NCBI RefSeq assembly: GCF_021869765.1
Contig: NZ_CP084580.1
Span: forward strand, 4,464,001-4,528,000
DNA length: 64,000 nucleotides
From: Chryseobacterium sp. MEBOG06
Lineage (GTDB): Bacteria; Bacteroidota; Bacteroidia; Flavobacteriales; Weeksellaceae
Direction of reading: 5' to 3'
The notes beneath the pieces are model-generated. The model saw nothing but the letters and a program-made list of their open reading frames with translations. It was not told the DNA's origin and made no database searches. Positions 1 to 8,311 of the stretch are shown piece after piece. Made by a program: the position numbers and the translations under genes. Every line of letters starts with the position of its first letter. Within the stretch, counting starts at the first letter, position 1.

Positions 1-137
1 TAAAATTTATGATTAAAAACATACTTTGAGCCTTATTTTCAGATTTACCAAATATAATATCTTTTTATATCAAAATGCAGTTCGTTGAGAAAAACTGTCA
101 TTGATTGAAAAAATCCAGGTCCGCTCTTCCTAATAAA

Positions 138-145
138 TATATTTG
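138..145 (+). promoter_or_regulatory. Bacteroidota -7 promoter box
   Basis: TATATTTG matches the Bacteroidota -7 consensus TAnnTTTG. A TTGA lies about 19 bases upstream (115-118), at a suitable -33 position. The box sits just before the DUF2490 gene. Assigned by motif only. Confidence 0.5.
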
Positions 146-173
146 AGAAACTGCAATGTTAATCAAATATTAC

Positions 174-866
174 ATGAAACTTAATATAAAATCAACACTT
201 CTTTTATCATTATTCTTATTGAACGGACTTTTATATAGTCAGAGTAAGGATAATTACAATATGTGGTTTCAGTACCTGATGTCGGCAAAGATAACCGATA
301 AAAGTACCTTAACTGCACTTACACAATACCGTTCTTTTGATCTGGCTTATGACACAAGGCTTTTTCTTCTCAATGCCTACGTGGATTATGAGGTGGCAGA
401 GAACATAAAACCTGCGGTAGGAGCAATGTTTCTGGTCCTTGAGTCATACAATGCGGATAATTCTAAAAAAATACGATATGAGAAAAGGCCTTTTCAGCAA
501 GTCACTGCCGAGTATTTTATCGGCAGAACTTCAATATCTAACCGTCTGAGAGTAGAAGAGCGTTTTCTCAGCAATCCGGATGAATTCCAGGTTAGGCTGC
601 GATATCTGATCTCAGTAAGAATTCCTTTCAACAAAAAAGGGGAAAAAGAAAAACTCTATGGCATTCTTAAAAATGAAATAAGAATGAATATTGAAAAAGA
701 AGAACCTTTCGACAGCAACCGTATCACCGCCGGTCTCGGGATCAAAACCGGAAAAAACTCGGCACTGGAAATAGCCTTTATCAATCAGCTGGAAACCGGA
801 AAGACCAGTAACTATGGGTTCATAGGCTTCAGAAATTCTTTTGACTGGAGAAAAAAACAAAAATAA
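174..866 (+). CDS. DUF2490 family outer-membrane beta-barrel protein
   Basis: About 230 residues, the usual DUF2490 size. I chose the ATG at 174 rather than 156 because MKLNIKSTLLLSLF opens a clean signal peptide ending near LLYSQ. The mature part alternates polar and hydrophobic residues as in a small beta-barrel, with the family-like start NMWFQYLMSAKITDKS. Family members are predicted outer-membrane proteins of unknown substrate. Two carboxylate transporters follow on the same strand, the first after 25 bases, so it may share their transcript and be an outer-membrane partner for uptake; that link is inference. Confidence 0.8.
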   Translation: MKLNIKSTLLLSLFLLNGLLYSQSKDNYNMWFQYLMSAKITDKSTLTALTQYRSFDLAYDTRLFLLNAYVDYEVAENIKPAVGAMFLVLESYNADNSKKIRYEKRPFQQVTAEYFIGRTSISNRLRVEERFLSNPDEFQVRLRYLISVRIPFNKKGEKEKLYGILKNEIRMNIEKEEPFDSNRITAGLGIKTGKNSALEIAFINQLETGKTSNYGFIGFRNSFDWRKKQK

Positions 867-891
867 TTATATCATTAACAGATAACATACT

Positions 892-2178
892 ATGCTTACA
901 TTTCTTGGCTTTTTAATGATTGTTATATTCATGTTGCTCATCATGAATAAAAAAATGACTCCTCTTACCGCCCTTGTACTCGTTCCTGTACTCATTGCAG
1001 TGATAGCAGGTTTTGGGCCGGAACTGGGAAAAATGATGAAAGAAGGGGTAAAAGAAATTGCTCTTACGGGAGTCATGCTGATCTTTGCCATCCTTTATTT
1101 CAGCTTAATGATTGATACTGGACTTTTTGAACCGCTGGTGAATGCCATTTTAAAAGCCGTTGGAGATAATCCGGTAAAAACAACAATCGGCACTGCACTC
1201 CTTACCACTTTGGTTTCGCTGGACGGTGATGGGTCTTCTACTTATATTATTGTGGTGGCAGCCATGCTGCCTCTTTATAAAAAACAAGGAATGAATCCCC
1301 TGGTCCTTACCTGCATCATTATGCTCGCCGGAGGAATTATGAATATTTTACCTTGGGGTGGGCCTACCGCCCGGGTAATGAGTTCACTGAAACTTGGGCA
1401 TACTGAAATATTTGTCCCGATGATTCCGGTCATGCTGATTGGTATTGTATGGGTATTTATAGTGGCTTATATCCTTGGGGTAAAAGAGAGAAAAAGAATC
1501 AGTAAACACGGAAAATACACAAAATACAGCCAACAGGATATTGCAGGAGAAAATGATCCGGCATTGCGCCGCCCCAAGCTGCTTATTGTCAATCTTATCC
1601 TTACTGTTGTGCTTCTTTGTGTAATGATACTTGACATTATTCCTCTTGGAATTGCTTTCATGATTGCGTTTTGTATTGCTTCCGTCATCAATTATCCAAA
1701 ACTTAAAGATCAGCAGAAAATTATTGCAAAACATTCCGGCAATGCGCTGTCTGTAGCGGGAATGATCTTTGGTGCAGGGATTTTCACAGGAATTCTTAAC
1801 GGAACAGGAATTATGAATTCTATGGGAAACAGCATCATTGGCATTGTTCCGAAAGACTGGGGAAGCTATCTTAATGTCATCACGGCTATATTCAGTGTCC
1901 CCCTCACCTTTTTCTTAACTAATGATGCTTATTATTTCGGAATATTACCCGTGATCACCGCTACAGGTCATCAGATGGGTATTCCTCCTGATATTTTAGG
2001 ACGGGCAAGTCTTGTAGGCCAGGCTTCCCATTTATTGAGTCCATTGGTTCCTTCTACTTATTTACTGGTCTCTTTAGCCGGAGTAGAATTTTCAGATCAT
2101 CTAAAATTTACTCTGAAATGGGCAATAGGGTCTTCTGTTGTCATGTTACTGGCAGCATTGGTACTTCATATTATATAA
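892..2178 (+). CDS. CitMHS-family citrate/proton symporter-like transporter
   Basis: A 428-residue protein of almost continuous hydrophobic segments (about 11-12 helices), the size of CitMHS citrate:H+ or citrate-metal symporters. The signature LDGDGSSTY near residue 110 and GPTARVMSSL near residue 158 match this family. It should import citrate or a related carboxylate across the inner membrane. It lies between a DUF2490 gene and a DAACS-type transporter on the same strand. Substrate cannot be told from sequence alone. Confidence 0.8.
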   Translation: MLTFLGFLMIVIFMLLIMNKKMTPLTALVLVPVLIAVIAGFGPELGKMMKEGVKEIALTGVMLIFAILYFSLMIDTGLFEPLVNAILKAVGDNPVKTTIGTALLTTLVSLDGDGSSTYIIVVAAMLPLYKKQGMNPLVLTCIIMLAGGIMNILPWGGPTARVMSSLKLGHTEIFVPMIPVMLIGIVWVFIVAYILGVKERKRISKHGKYTKYSQQDIAGENDPALRRPKLLIVNLILTVVLLCVMILDIIPLGIAFMIAFCIASVINYPKLKDQQKIIAKHSGNALSVAGMIFGAGIFTGILNGTGIMNSMGNSIIGIVPKDWGSYLNVITAIFSVPLTFFLTNDAYYFGILPVITATGHQMGIPPDILGRASLVGQASHLLSPLVPSTYLLVSLAGVEFSDHLKFTLKWAIGSSVVMLLAALVLHII

Positions 2179-2216
2179 GATTATATTTATAAATTCGTAT
2201 TCTCATCCTACCTATA

Positions 2217-3428
2217 ATGACAGCTCAATCCAGGCAAAAAACATTTACAGACTCCTATTTGAGAAATCTTAGTCTCTATGTATTCACAGCAATTATTTGT
2301 GGAGCATTGGCAGGCTATTACTTTCCTGAAATCGGACGGCCGCTGGAAAAAGTGAGTCATTATTTTTTTATGCTTCTTGAAGTCCTTATCGTTCCGGTGA
2401 TTTTCATCGCTGTGACGTATGGAATAAGTTATATTTTCAGTATTGAAAATGCGATTAAAATTACATTACAGATGATTATTTATTTCCTGATCATCACCTC
2501 GGCAGGTATTGCAGTGGGAATTGGGTTTGGCCTTCTTTTAAAACCGGGAGTAAATACGGAAATAACCGTTTCAATGATTAATAAAAGTTTACCAAAACGT
2601 TTTTTAAGCTATTCAATCAATCCGCTGTATCTTAGTAATTATTTACTATTTCTTTTATTATCAATCTCTGCCGGGATAGCTATAGGCCTGTCTAAAGGAA
2701 AAAATAAGCTTCTCCGTATTTTAGATGAGGGTAAAGACTTGTTCTTTAAACTGATAAAGTATGTATACATTTTTCTTCCCATTGTTATCTTCTGTAATAT
2801 CGCCTACGGAATCTCAGTATATGGAATTAATACTTTGCTGCCATTAAGTAAAGTGGTAGCCACAGTGTATCTTGCCTGTCTTGTTTTTATTTTTGGAATT
2901 CTGGGACCAGTAACATATTTTTTCAAAATCAATCTCTGGGATTTTTTAATCAGTATTAAAGAAGAGATTATCCTTGTGGTAGCTACTTCTTCTTCAAAAA
3001 CGGCTTTCCCTGTGATCTTTGAAAAAATGGAATCTCAGGGATATGATCTGAAAATTCTGCGGTTTGTCATCCCGCTTGGATATAATTTTAATCTTGCCGG
3101 AGCGTGTATTTATCTTTCTATTTCGTGTATTTTCCTGATCCAGTTTTATAATATTTCACTGGAACTTCATGATTACATCTGGCTGTTTGTTATTATTTCC
3201 ATGACTTCAAAGACAGCCTCCGGAGTACCTGGCTCAGGATTCCTTGCACTGGTTTTTACGTTGAACCGATTTGAAAAAATTCCGTTAGCAGATATTGCCC
3301 TTCTTTACAGTGTAGACCGTTTTATGAATGAGGCAAGATCTGTAACCAATTTCATAGGAATAGCCATTTCAGGAGCTATTATTTCAAAAATAAACCAACA
3401 GCAGAAACCTAAATTTCCTTCTGCCTGA
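2217..3428 (+). CDS. DAACS-family dicarboxylate/cation symporter
   Basis: A 403-residue membrane protein of the dicarboxylate/amino acid:cation symporter fold (GltP/DctA relatives). Visible family motifs are a serine-rich hairpin (TSSSKTAFPVIFEKM), the unwound helix GYNFNLAGACIYLS replacing the usual NMDG region, and SKTASGVPGSGFLAL in place of the usual SKGxAGVPG. The substitutions in these substrate-contacting motifs suggest a divergent substrate. It starts 38 bases after the CitMHS gene and is probably cotranscribed with it. Confidence 0.8.
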   Translation: MTAQSRQKTFTDSYLRNLSLYVFTAIICGALAGYYFPEIGRPLEKVSHYFFMLLEVLIVPVIFIAVTYGISYIFSIENAIKITLQMIIYFLIITSAGIAVGIGFGLLLKPGVNTEITVSMINKSLPKRFLSYSINPLYLSNYLLFLLLSISAGIAIGLSKGKNKLLRILDEGKDLFFKLIKYVYIFLPIVIFCNIAYGISVYGINTLLPLSKVVATVYLACLVFIFGILGPVTYFFKINLWDFLISIKEEIILVVATSSSKTAFPVIFEKMESQGYDLKILRFVIPLGYNFNLAGACIYLSISCIFLIQFYNISLELHDYIWLFVIISMTSKTASGVPGSGFLALVFTLNRFEKIPLADIALLYSVDRFMNEARSVTNFIGIAISGAIISKINQQQKPKFPSA

Positions 3429-3599
3429 TCTCAATTTCCAGATATTACGAGTTCCAGATCTATGGTATTCTTTTTCAAAACCGGCAGATTTTCTGGAAAT
3501 ACTGAGGCTTCGGGTACCATTGCAGGAAGCAGGTAAAATCTAGTAATCAATGGCTTGTAACTTTTAACAAGTACAACTCTACTTATTAGCAAAAAAATC

Positions 3600-4319
3600 A
3601 TGAAAGCATTCTTTTTCCTTTTAGTACTAAGCAGTACTTATTCTTTTTCGCAGCAGCTGCTTACGCCTCAAAACGTACATATTAATTCCAAATTAATAAA
3701 AGACGAAACTTCAGAATCTGTATGGTATGCTGAGAATGCAGGAACCAAAACAGAAATAGGAAGCATTATAACAGAGATCAAAAAACTCAACAAAACAGAT
3801 CTTCTTATAAAGACTATCGTAAAAATAAAAAAGACACCTGATGCCAGCTGGACAGATTCTACCATCGTGAAGACCGCCAATTTCCTTCCCTCTTACCATT
3901 CATCTTATAATTCTATGAGAGATATGGTTCTAAAATCCGGTAAGAATAAGGTAACGGGATATTACCTCGACAAAAAGTCCCAGAAAAAAGATCTTTTTGA
4001 AACAGATGCCTTCAATTATTTCGACAGCAGCAGCTATCCGATGATGATAAAATTCCTTCCTCTAAAAGAAAACTACACTTCTGAAATATCAATTTTCGAT
4101 TACAATCCGAAAGCCAATAAAAACGGAGTCATGAAAGCCTATGTTCTTGACGTTAAAAAAGTGGATTATAAAGGAAAACAGGTCTGGGCTGTAAAAACTA
4201 CAGATGATATCTCCAACAAAACGACCATAACCACTTACTATATCGATCCGGACACCAGAAAAACCGTTAGTCAGGATATAGAAATGAACAGAATAAAAAT
4301 GTATGTGGAAGCAATTTAA
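3600..4319 (+). CDS. secreted protein of unknown function
   Basis: 239 residues. MKAFFFLLVLSSTYSFSQQ is a clear signal peptide with a likely cut after FSQ. The mature part is lysine- and threonine-rich with short beta-type stretches and ends in a YIDPDTRKTVSQDIEMN segment, the kind of end seen in DUF3108-like periplasmic proteins, but I cannot assign a family firmly. It is separated from the upstream transporter by 171 bases and stands alone. Confidence 0.7.
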   Translation: MKAFFFLLVLSSTYSFSQQLLTPQNVHINSKLIKDETSESVWYAENAGTKTEIGSIITEIKKLNKTDLLIKTIVKIKKTPDASWTDSTIVKTANFLPSYHSSYNSMRDMVLKSGKNKVTGYYLDKKSQKKDLFETDAFNYFDSSSYPMMIKFLPLKENYTSEISIFDYNPKANKNGVMKAYVLDVKKVDYKGKQVWAVKTTDDISNKTTITTYYIDPDTRKTVSQDIEMNRIKMYVEAI

Positions 4320-4497
4320 CAATTACACAAACATTCTTATCATTTGATAACCAAATATTTATTATCTAAAAAAAACATCAATATATATCACACATAAAGG
4401 AAAAAATATTATCTTTGATTTGCACATAAACACCAGATGTCAAAAAACCTGATTGACTTTAAATGTTCAGGAATAGTACAAATACAAGATATTACCT

Positions 4498-4632
4498 ATG
4501 AAAAATGCAAAATCATTAAGCAGAGATGCTCAGAAATCAATCAATGGCGGAGCGGTAGGACACTTCTGCTGCGAATACAATTACAAAGGACAATGCAGCC
4601 TTTGGATAGGACCGGGAGAATCTTGCCCATAA
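4498..4632 (+). CDS. double-glycine-leader cysteine-rich peptide (bacteriocin-like)
   Basis: A 44-residue gene. The leader is MKNAKSLSRDAQKSINGG, the classic Bacteroidota type (MKN..L.R...KSINGG) cut after GG by peptidase-containing exporters. The remaining 26 residues start AVGHFCCEYNYKG and hold four cysteines (CC, C, C). It is followed by a strong terminator. A larger overlapping frame (4437-4778) runs through the terminator and is not credible. No exporter or modifying enzyme is adjacent. Chryseobacterium relatives carry many such orphan peptides; the role is unknown. Confidence 0.75.
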   Translation: MKNAKSLSRDAQKSINGGAVGHFCCEYNYKGQCSLWIGPGESCP

Positions 4633-4658
4633 CAGAGTCCATTGGTACAGTAATCATA

Positions 4659-4690
4659 AAAGCCGGAAAATTTCCGGCTTTCTCATTTTT
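4659..4690 (+). terminator. Rho-independent terminator
   Basis: AAAGCCGGAAA (4659-4669) and TTTCCGGCTTT (4671-4681) form a near-perfect hairpin followed by TCTCATTTTTATTTTT. It ends the small GG-leader peptide gene. Confidence 0.8.
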
Positions 4691-4806
4691 ATTTTTCTGC
4701 CAAATTTTCACATTCGGGCACAAAATTCTGCCATTTCATCCATCACTCCCCCATGGCATACATTTAGAGAATTACTAGTCAGGAATAATTAAAAAATAAA
4801 TATATT

Positions 4807-5085
4807 ATGTCAGTAAACTTTAAACCATTAGCAGACAGAGTTTTGGTAGAACCAATCGCTGCAGAAACTAAAACAGCATCAGGTATTATTATCCCGGACA
4901 CTGCAAAGGAAAAGCCGCAAGAAGGTACTGTAGTGGCAGTAGGTCCTGGTAAAAAAGATGAGCCTACAACTGTTCAGGTAGGTGACAAAGTTCTTTATGG
5001 AAAATATTCAGGTGCTGAATTGAAGCTTGAAGGTAAAGATTATTTAATCGTAAGAGAAGCTGATCTATTAGGAATCATCGGGTAA
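4807..5085 (+). CDS. groES: co-chaperonin GroES
   Basis: 92 residues, the standard length. It begins with FKPLADRVLVEPI, has the mobile loop ETKTASGIIIPDTAKEK that docks onto GroEL, and ends with DYLIVREADLLGIIG, all GroES hallmarks. It caps the GroEL ring during ATP-driven folding of cytosolic proteins. It precedes groEL by 118 bases. The two are presumably one operon, though the gap holds unusual inverted repeats. Confidence 0.98.
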   Translation: MSVNFKPLADRVLVEPIAAETKTASGIIIPDTAKEKPQEGTVVAVGPGKKDEPTTVQVGDKVLYGKYSGAELKLEGKDYLIVREADLLGIIG

Positions 5086-5090
5086 ACCTG

Positions 5091-5187
5091 TACGTTGTAC
5101 AATGTAAAATGTACAACGTATTCATGACTGATAAAAAAATCAAACATTAAAAAGTAATCAAGTACATTGTACATCGTACATTGTACA
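5091..5187. repeat. groES-groEL intergenic TGTACA-type repeats
   Basis: TACGTTGTACA (5091-5101) and TGTACAACGTA (5110-5120) form a perfect 11-base inverted repeat with an 8-base loop. Further on, TACATTGTACATCG and TACATTGTACATTA repeat the same core (5163-5188). The elements fill most of the 118-base gap inside a chaperonin operon. They may be a regulatory or processing structure or a dispersed intergenic repeat. Confidence 0.7.
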
Positions 5188-5203
5188 TTAATACAAGAAA
5201 AAA

Positions 5204-6829
5204 ATGGCAAAAGAAATAAAATTCGATATTGAATCAAGAGACGCTTTAAAGAGAGGTGTAGATGCATTGGCTAATGCAGTGAAGGTAACTTTAGGTCCTA
5301 AAGGTAGAAATGTGGTAATCGAAAAATCTTTCGGTGCTCCTCATGTAACTAAGGATGGTGTTTCTGTTGCAAAAGAAATCGAACTTGAAGACAGAGTAGA
5401 AAATATGGGTGCGCAAATGGTAAAAGAAGTTGCGTCCAAAACTAATGATATCGCAGGAGACGGTACTACTACCGCTACTGTATTGGCACAGGCTATCGTA
5501 AGAGAAGGTCTTAAGAATGTAGCTGCAGGTGCTAACCCAATGGACTTAAAAAGAGGGATCGACAAAGCTGTAACTGCTGTTGTGGAAAACCTTAAGTCTC
5601 AATCTAAAACTGTTGGAGATTCTACAGAAATGGTAAAGCAGGTAGCTTCTGTTTCTGCTAACAATGACGAAACTATCGGATCTCTGATCGCTGAAGCTTT
5701 CGGAAAAGTAGGTAAAGAAGGAGTAATCACTGTAGAAGAAGCTAAAGGTATTGATACTACTGTAGATGTAGTAGAAGGTATGCAGTTTGACAGAGGATAC
5801 CAGTCTCCTTACTTCGTGACTAACCCTGAGAAAATGGTAGCTGAAGTAGAAAACCCTTACATCCTTTTGGTAGAGAAGAAAATTTCTTCAATGAAAGAAT
5901 TACTTCCGGTTCTTGAGCCAATTGCACAAGGAGGGAAATCTCTATTGATTATCTCTGAAGAAGTGGAAGGTGAAGCTTTAGCAACTTTAGTAGTAAACAA
6001 ACTAAGAGGTTCTCTTAAAATTGCTGCAGTAAAAGCTCCGGGATTCGGAGACAGAAGAAAAGCAATGTTAGAAGATATCGCTATCCTTACAGGTGGACAG
6101 GTGATCTCTGAAGAGCAAGGTTTCACTATGGAAAACATCTCTTTAGATATGCTTGGAACTGCTGAGAAAGTAACCATTGATAAAGACAATACAACGATCG
6201 TAAACGGTGGTGGTGATGAAGCAAAAATCAAAGGAAGAGTAGCTCAGATCAAAGCTCAGATGGAAACTACAACTTCTGACTATGACAGAGAGAAACTTCA
6301 GGAAAGATTAGCTAAGTTAGCTGGTGGTGTTGCTGTACTTTACGTAGGAGCAGCTTCTGAAGTGGAAATGAAAGAGAAAAAAGACAGAGTAGATGATGCC
6401 CTTCACGCTACAAGAGCAGCTGTTGAAGAAGGTATTGTTGCAGGTGGTGGTGTTGCTTTAGTAAGAGCAATCTCTGCTTTGGAAAACCTTACAGGAATCA
6501 ATTCTGACGAAACTACAGGGATCAAAATCGTTAAGAGAGCTATCGAGGAGCCATTGAGACAAATCGTGGCTAATGCAGGTGGTGAAGGTTCTGTAATTGT
6601 TGCTAAGGTAGCTGAAGGATCAGGAGACTTCGGATACAATGCGAAAACTGACGAGTATGTTCACATGCTTGAAGCAGGTATCATTGACCCTACGAAAGTG
6701 ACAAGAGTTGCCCTTGAAAATGCAGCTTCTGTTTCTGGTATGCTTCTTACTACTGAATGTGTTATCACTGAAGTGAAGAGCGCTGAACCAGCTATGCCAA
6801 TGGGTGGTGGAATGCCAGGAATGATGTAA
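5204..6829 (+). CDS. groEL: chaperonin GroEL
   Basis: 541 residues, standard length. It has the opening FDIESRDALKRGVDALANAV, the ATP-binding DGTTTATVLAQAI, and the GGM tail MPMGGGMPGMM. It forms the double-ring ATP-dependent folding chamber with GroES. The gene is intact, and its own terminator follows. Its last ~155 bases (from 6674) are found again, diverged, at 7829-7984, which marks this 3' end as an integration or recombination boundary. Confidence 0.99.
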   Translation: MAKEIKFDIESRDALKRGVDALANAVKVTLGPKGRNVVIEKSFGAPHVTKDGVSVAKEIELEDRVENMGAQMVKEVASKTNDIAGDGTTTATVLAQAIVREGLKNVAAGANPMDLKRGIDKAVTAVVENLKSQSKTVGDSTEMVKQVASVSANNDETIGSLIAEAFGKVGKEGVITVEEAKGIDTTVDVVEGMQFDRGYQSPYFVTNPEKMVAEVENPYILLVEKKISSMKELLPVLEPIAQGGKSLLIISEEVEGEALATLVVNKLRGSLKIAAVKAPGFGDRRKAMLEDIAILTGGQVISEEQGFTMENISLDMLGTAEKVTIDKDNTTIVNGGGDEAKIKGRVAQIKAQMETTTSDYDREKLQERLAKLAGGVAVLYVGAASEVEMKEKKDRVDDALHATRAAVEEGIVAGGGVALVRAISALENLTGINSDETTGIKIVKRAIEEPLRQIVANAGGEGSVIVAKVAEGSGDFGYNAKTDEYVHMLEAGIIDPTKVTRVALENAASVSGMLLTTECVITEVKSAEPAMPMGGGMPGMM

Positions 6830-6859
6830 CGGTCAGCGACCGAAGCAGATTAATATATT

Positions 6860-6890
6860 AACCGCTCTACTTTGTAGAGCGGTTTTTTTA
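6860..6890 (+). terminator. groEL terminator
   Basis: AACCGCTCTAC (6860-6870), loop TTT, GTAGAGCGGTT (6874-6884), then TTTTT. A perfect 11-bp stem. A degenerate copy occurs at 8016-8047 after the second groEL 3' end. Confidence 0.92.
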
Positions 6891-6965
6891 TGGTTTCCCA
6901 TAATAAAATTTTATGATAATATTTTAAATTAGCTAAATCTATTATAATATTGCCCTCATTAAAAA

Positions 6966-7739
6966 ATGTCAAAAAAAATAAATTCTTTATTCGTTCCTCT
7001 TAGAGTTAATTTCAGGAAACATGGATCCGAAATTGCTGAAGACGTTTTTTACAGGTTTCACCCGGCAATATTAAATGTAGGTTCAGAGATTTGTGTCTTT
7101 TGTAAGGTACAAAAGAAATTAACAAAAGAACATGTTCTCCCAAAATGGCTATTTCAAAATAAAACAAATATTGGATTTGAAATAGAAGTAAATCAACAAT
7201 CAATTTCTTATATAAAAAGCGTCATACCTGCATGTGAAAATTGCAACAATTCAATTTTAGCAGAGATCGAAAAAAAAATTATATATATATTAGAAAATCT
7301 TGAACAAAAGGAATATTATGATGATAATGATTTAGCAAATATTATCCGATGGCTTGAGATTTTGGAGTATAAACTTCAAGTATTTTCTACTAGATTAAAA
7401 TATATAAAATATGCCAATGAACCTTTCTCGGATTTTGGAACACTTCCGGTTTCTTGGATGAATCACTTTTGGGAAATGAACCCTTTTAAAGCATTGAGTA
7501 ATATTAAGTTTACCCAACGCAACATCAGTATTAAAGATAAATCATCAAGATTGAATTCTTTAGTAATTTTCAGTACTAAAGAGCCTCATTTTGAATTTTT
7601 CCATTTACCTACTGAATATATTTTTATCACCTTTCCAATGTACAATAATGCTCTATTCTATTTTTTTAGAAAAAGATTTGAGAGTGTTAAAGATTCTCAT
7701 ACAGAAGCAATTGAAATTATGAAAAAAATTCTTGACTAA
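6966..7739 (+). CDS. HNH-endonuclease-like protein
   Basis: 257 residues. A C43-x2-C46 pair, then E55-H56 in KEHVLPKW, then C90-x2-C93-N form the zinc-knuckle frame of HNH/ββα-metal endonucleases (CxxC...EH...CxxCN). The C-terminal ~150 residues match nothing I know. Such stand-alone HNH proteins occur in defence or mobile contexts. The gene is the first in the island between the real groEL end and its diverged second copy, and is far more AT-rich than groEL. Catalytic activity is not shown; the EH pair and four cysteines are all present. Confidence 0.65.
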   Translation: MSKKINSLFVPLRVNFRKHGSEIAEDVFYRFHPAILNVGSEICVFCKVQKKLTKEHVLPKWLFQNKTNIGFEIEVNQQSISYIKSVIPACENCNNSILAEIEKKIIYILENLEQKEYYDDNDLANIIRWLEILEYKLQVFSTRLKYIKYANEPFSDFGTLPVSWMNHFWEMNPFKALSNIKFTQRNISIKDKSSRLNSLVIFSTKEPHFEFFHLPTEYIFITFPMYNNALFYFFRKRFESVKDSHTEAIEIMKKILD

Positions 7740-7800
7740 TTCTAGACATCCATGTTGTGTAATGTACTCAAACTTCGGATAAAATGCTAACCCCCGCTGC

Positions 7801-7820
7801 AAAGTCTCCCGACTTTGAGC
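7801..7820 (+). repeat. REP-like repeat copy 1
   Basis: AAAGTCTCCCGACTTTGAGC: an AAAGTC/GACTTT hairpin with a four-base loop and a GAGC tail. It sits right at the junction with the second groEL end. Other copies are at 14177, 19630, 21319, 24617 and 24786. Confidence 0.75.
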
Positions 7821-7828
7821 AAATAATA

Positions 7829-7984
7829 GCAGGCATTATTGTCACAACGAAGGTAACCAGAGTTGCCCTTGAAAATGCAGCTTCTGTTTCCGGAATGCTT
7901 CTTACTATTGAGTGTGTAATCACTGAAGTGAAGAGCGCTAAACCAGCTATGCCAATGGGTGGTGGAATGCCAGGAATGATGTAA
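7829..7984 (+). pseudogene. diverged duplicate of groEL 3' end
   Basis: This reads AGIIVTTKVTRVALENAAS... through the GGM tail and stop, matching the last 51 codons of groEL. Differences from groEL 6674-6829 are mostly silent third-position changes (for example GTG to GTA, TCT to TCC, GGT to GGA), with a few replacements (T to I, E to K). An open frame from ATG 7784 runs into it through the REP repeat, but the upstream part is not groEL. It is a remnant, probably donor-derived sequence at an island edge. Confidence 0.9.
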
Positions 7985-8015
7985 TAGCGTACCGCTGAGA
8001 CAAATTTAATATATA

Positions 8016-8047
8016 AACCGTTCTGCTTTTGTAGGGCGTTTTTTTTT
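8016..8047 (+). terminator. degenerate copy of the groEL terminator
   Basis: AACCGTTCTGC, loop TTTTG, TAGGGCGTT, then a run of T. It resembles the 6860-6884 terminator but the stem is imperfect. It was carried along with the duplicated groEL 3' end. Confidence 0.7.
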
Positions 8048-8311
8048 GTTTATTAAAAGTTTGAAAAAGTGAAAGCACTCTAAAATAGGGAGGCTTATCA
8101 ATTCCCAAATTTCAACATGAATTTATGAAAATGAAAGGTTTCCACATTTATCCGACTCTATTTTTTAATTTAGTTTTTTTTCTTAATTTAGTTTATGGAA
8201 AAATGTCAACTATAATTGATCTAAATGAATTTTCAGTTCAATTTAACTTGTACATCAATAATACTTTTCCATTAGCTATAACCATGAATCAACAACTCTA
8301 CAAAATATTAA

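Noticed and set aside
3429..3599. Inverted TTTCCAGA/TCTGGAAA near 3437-3500
   Set aside because: The arms are short and the loop is about 50 bases; no tail or context suggests function.
4437..4778. 113-residue open frame on the plus strand
   Set aside because: It overlaps the GG-leader gene in another frame and runs through the strong terminator at 4659-4690; its composition is not protein-like.
7784..7828. Start of the open frame containing the groEL tail copy
   Set aside because: This part is only the REP-like repeat read as protein; the groEL-like section begins at 7829 and has no proper start.
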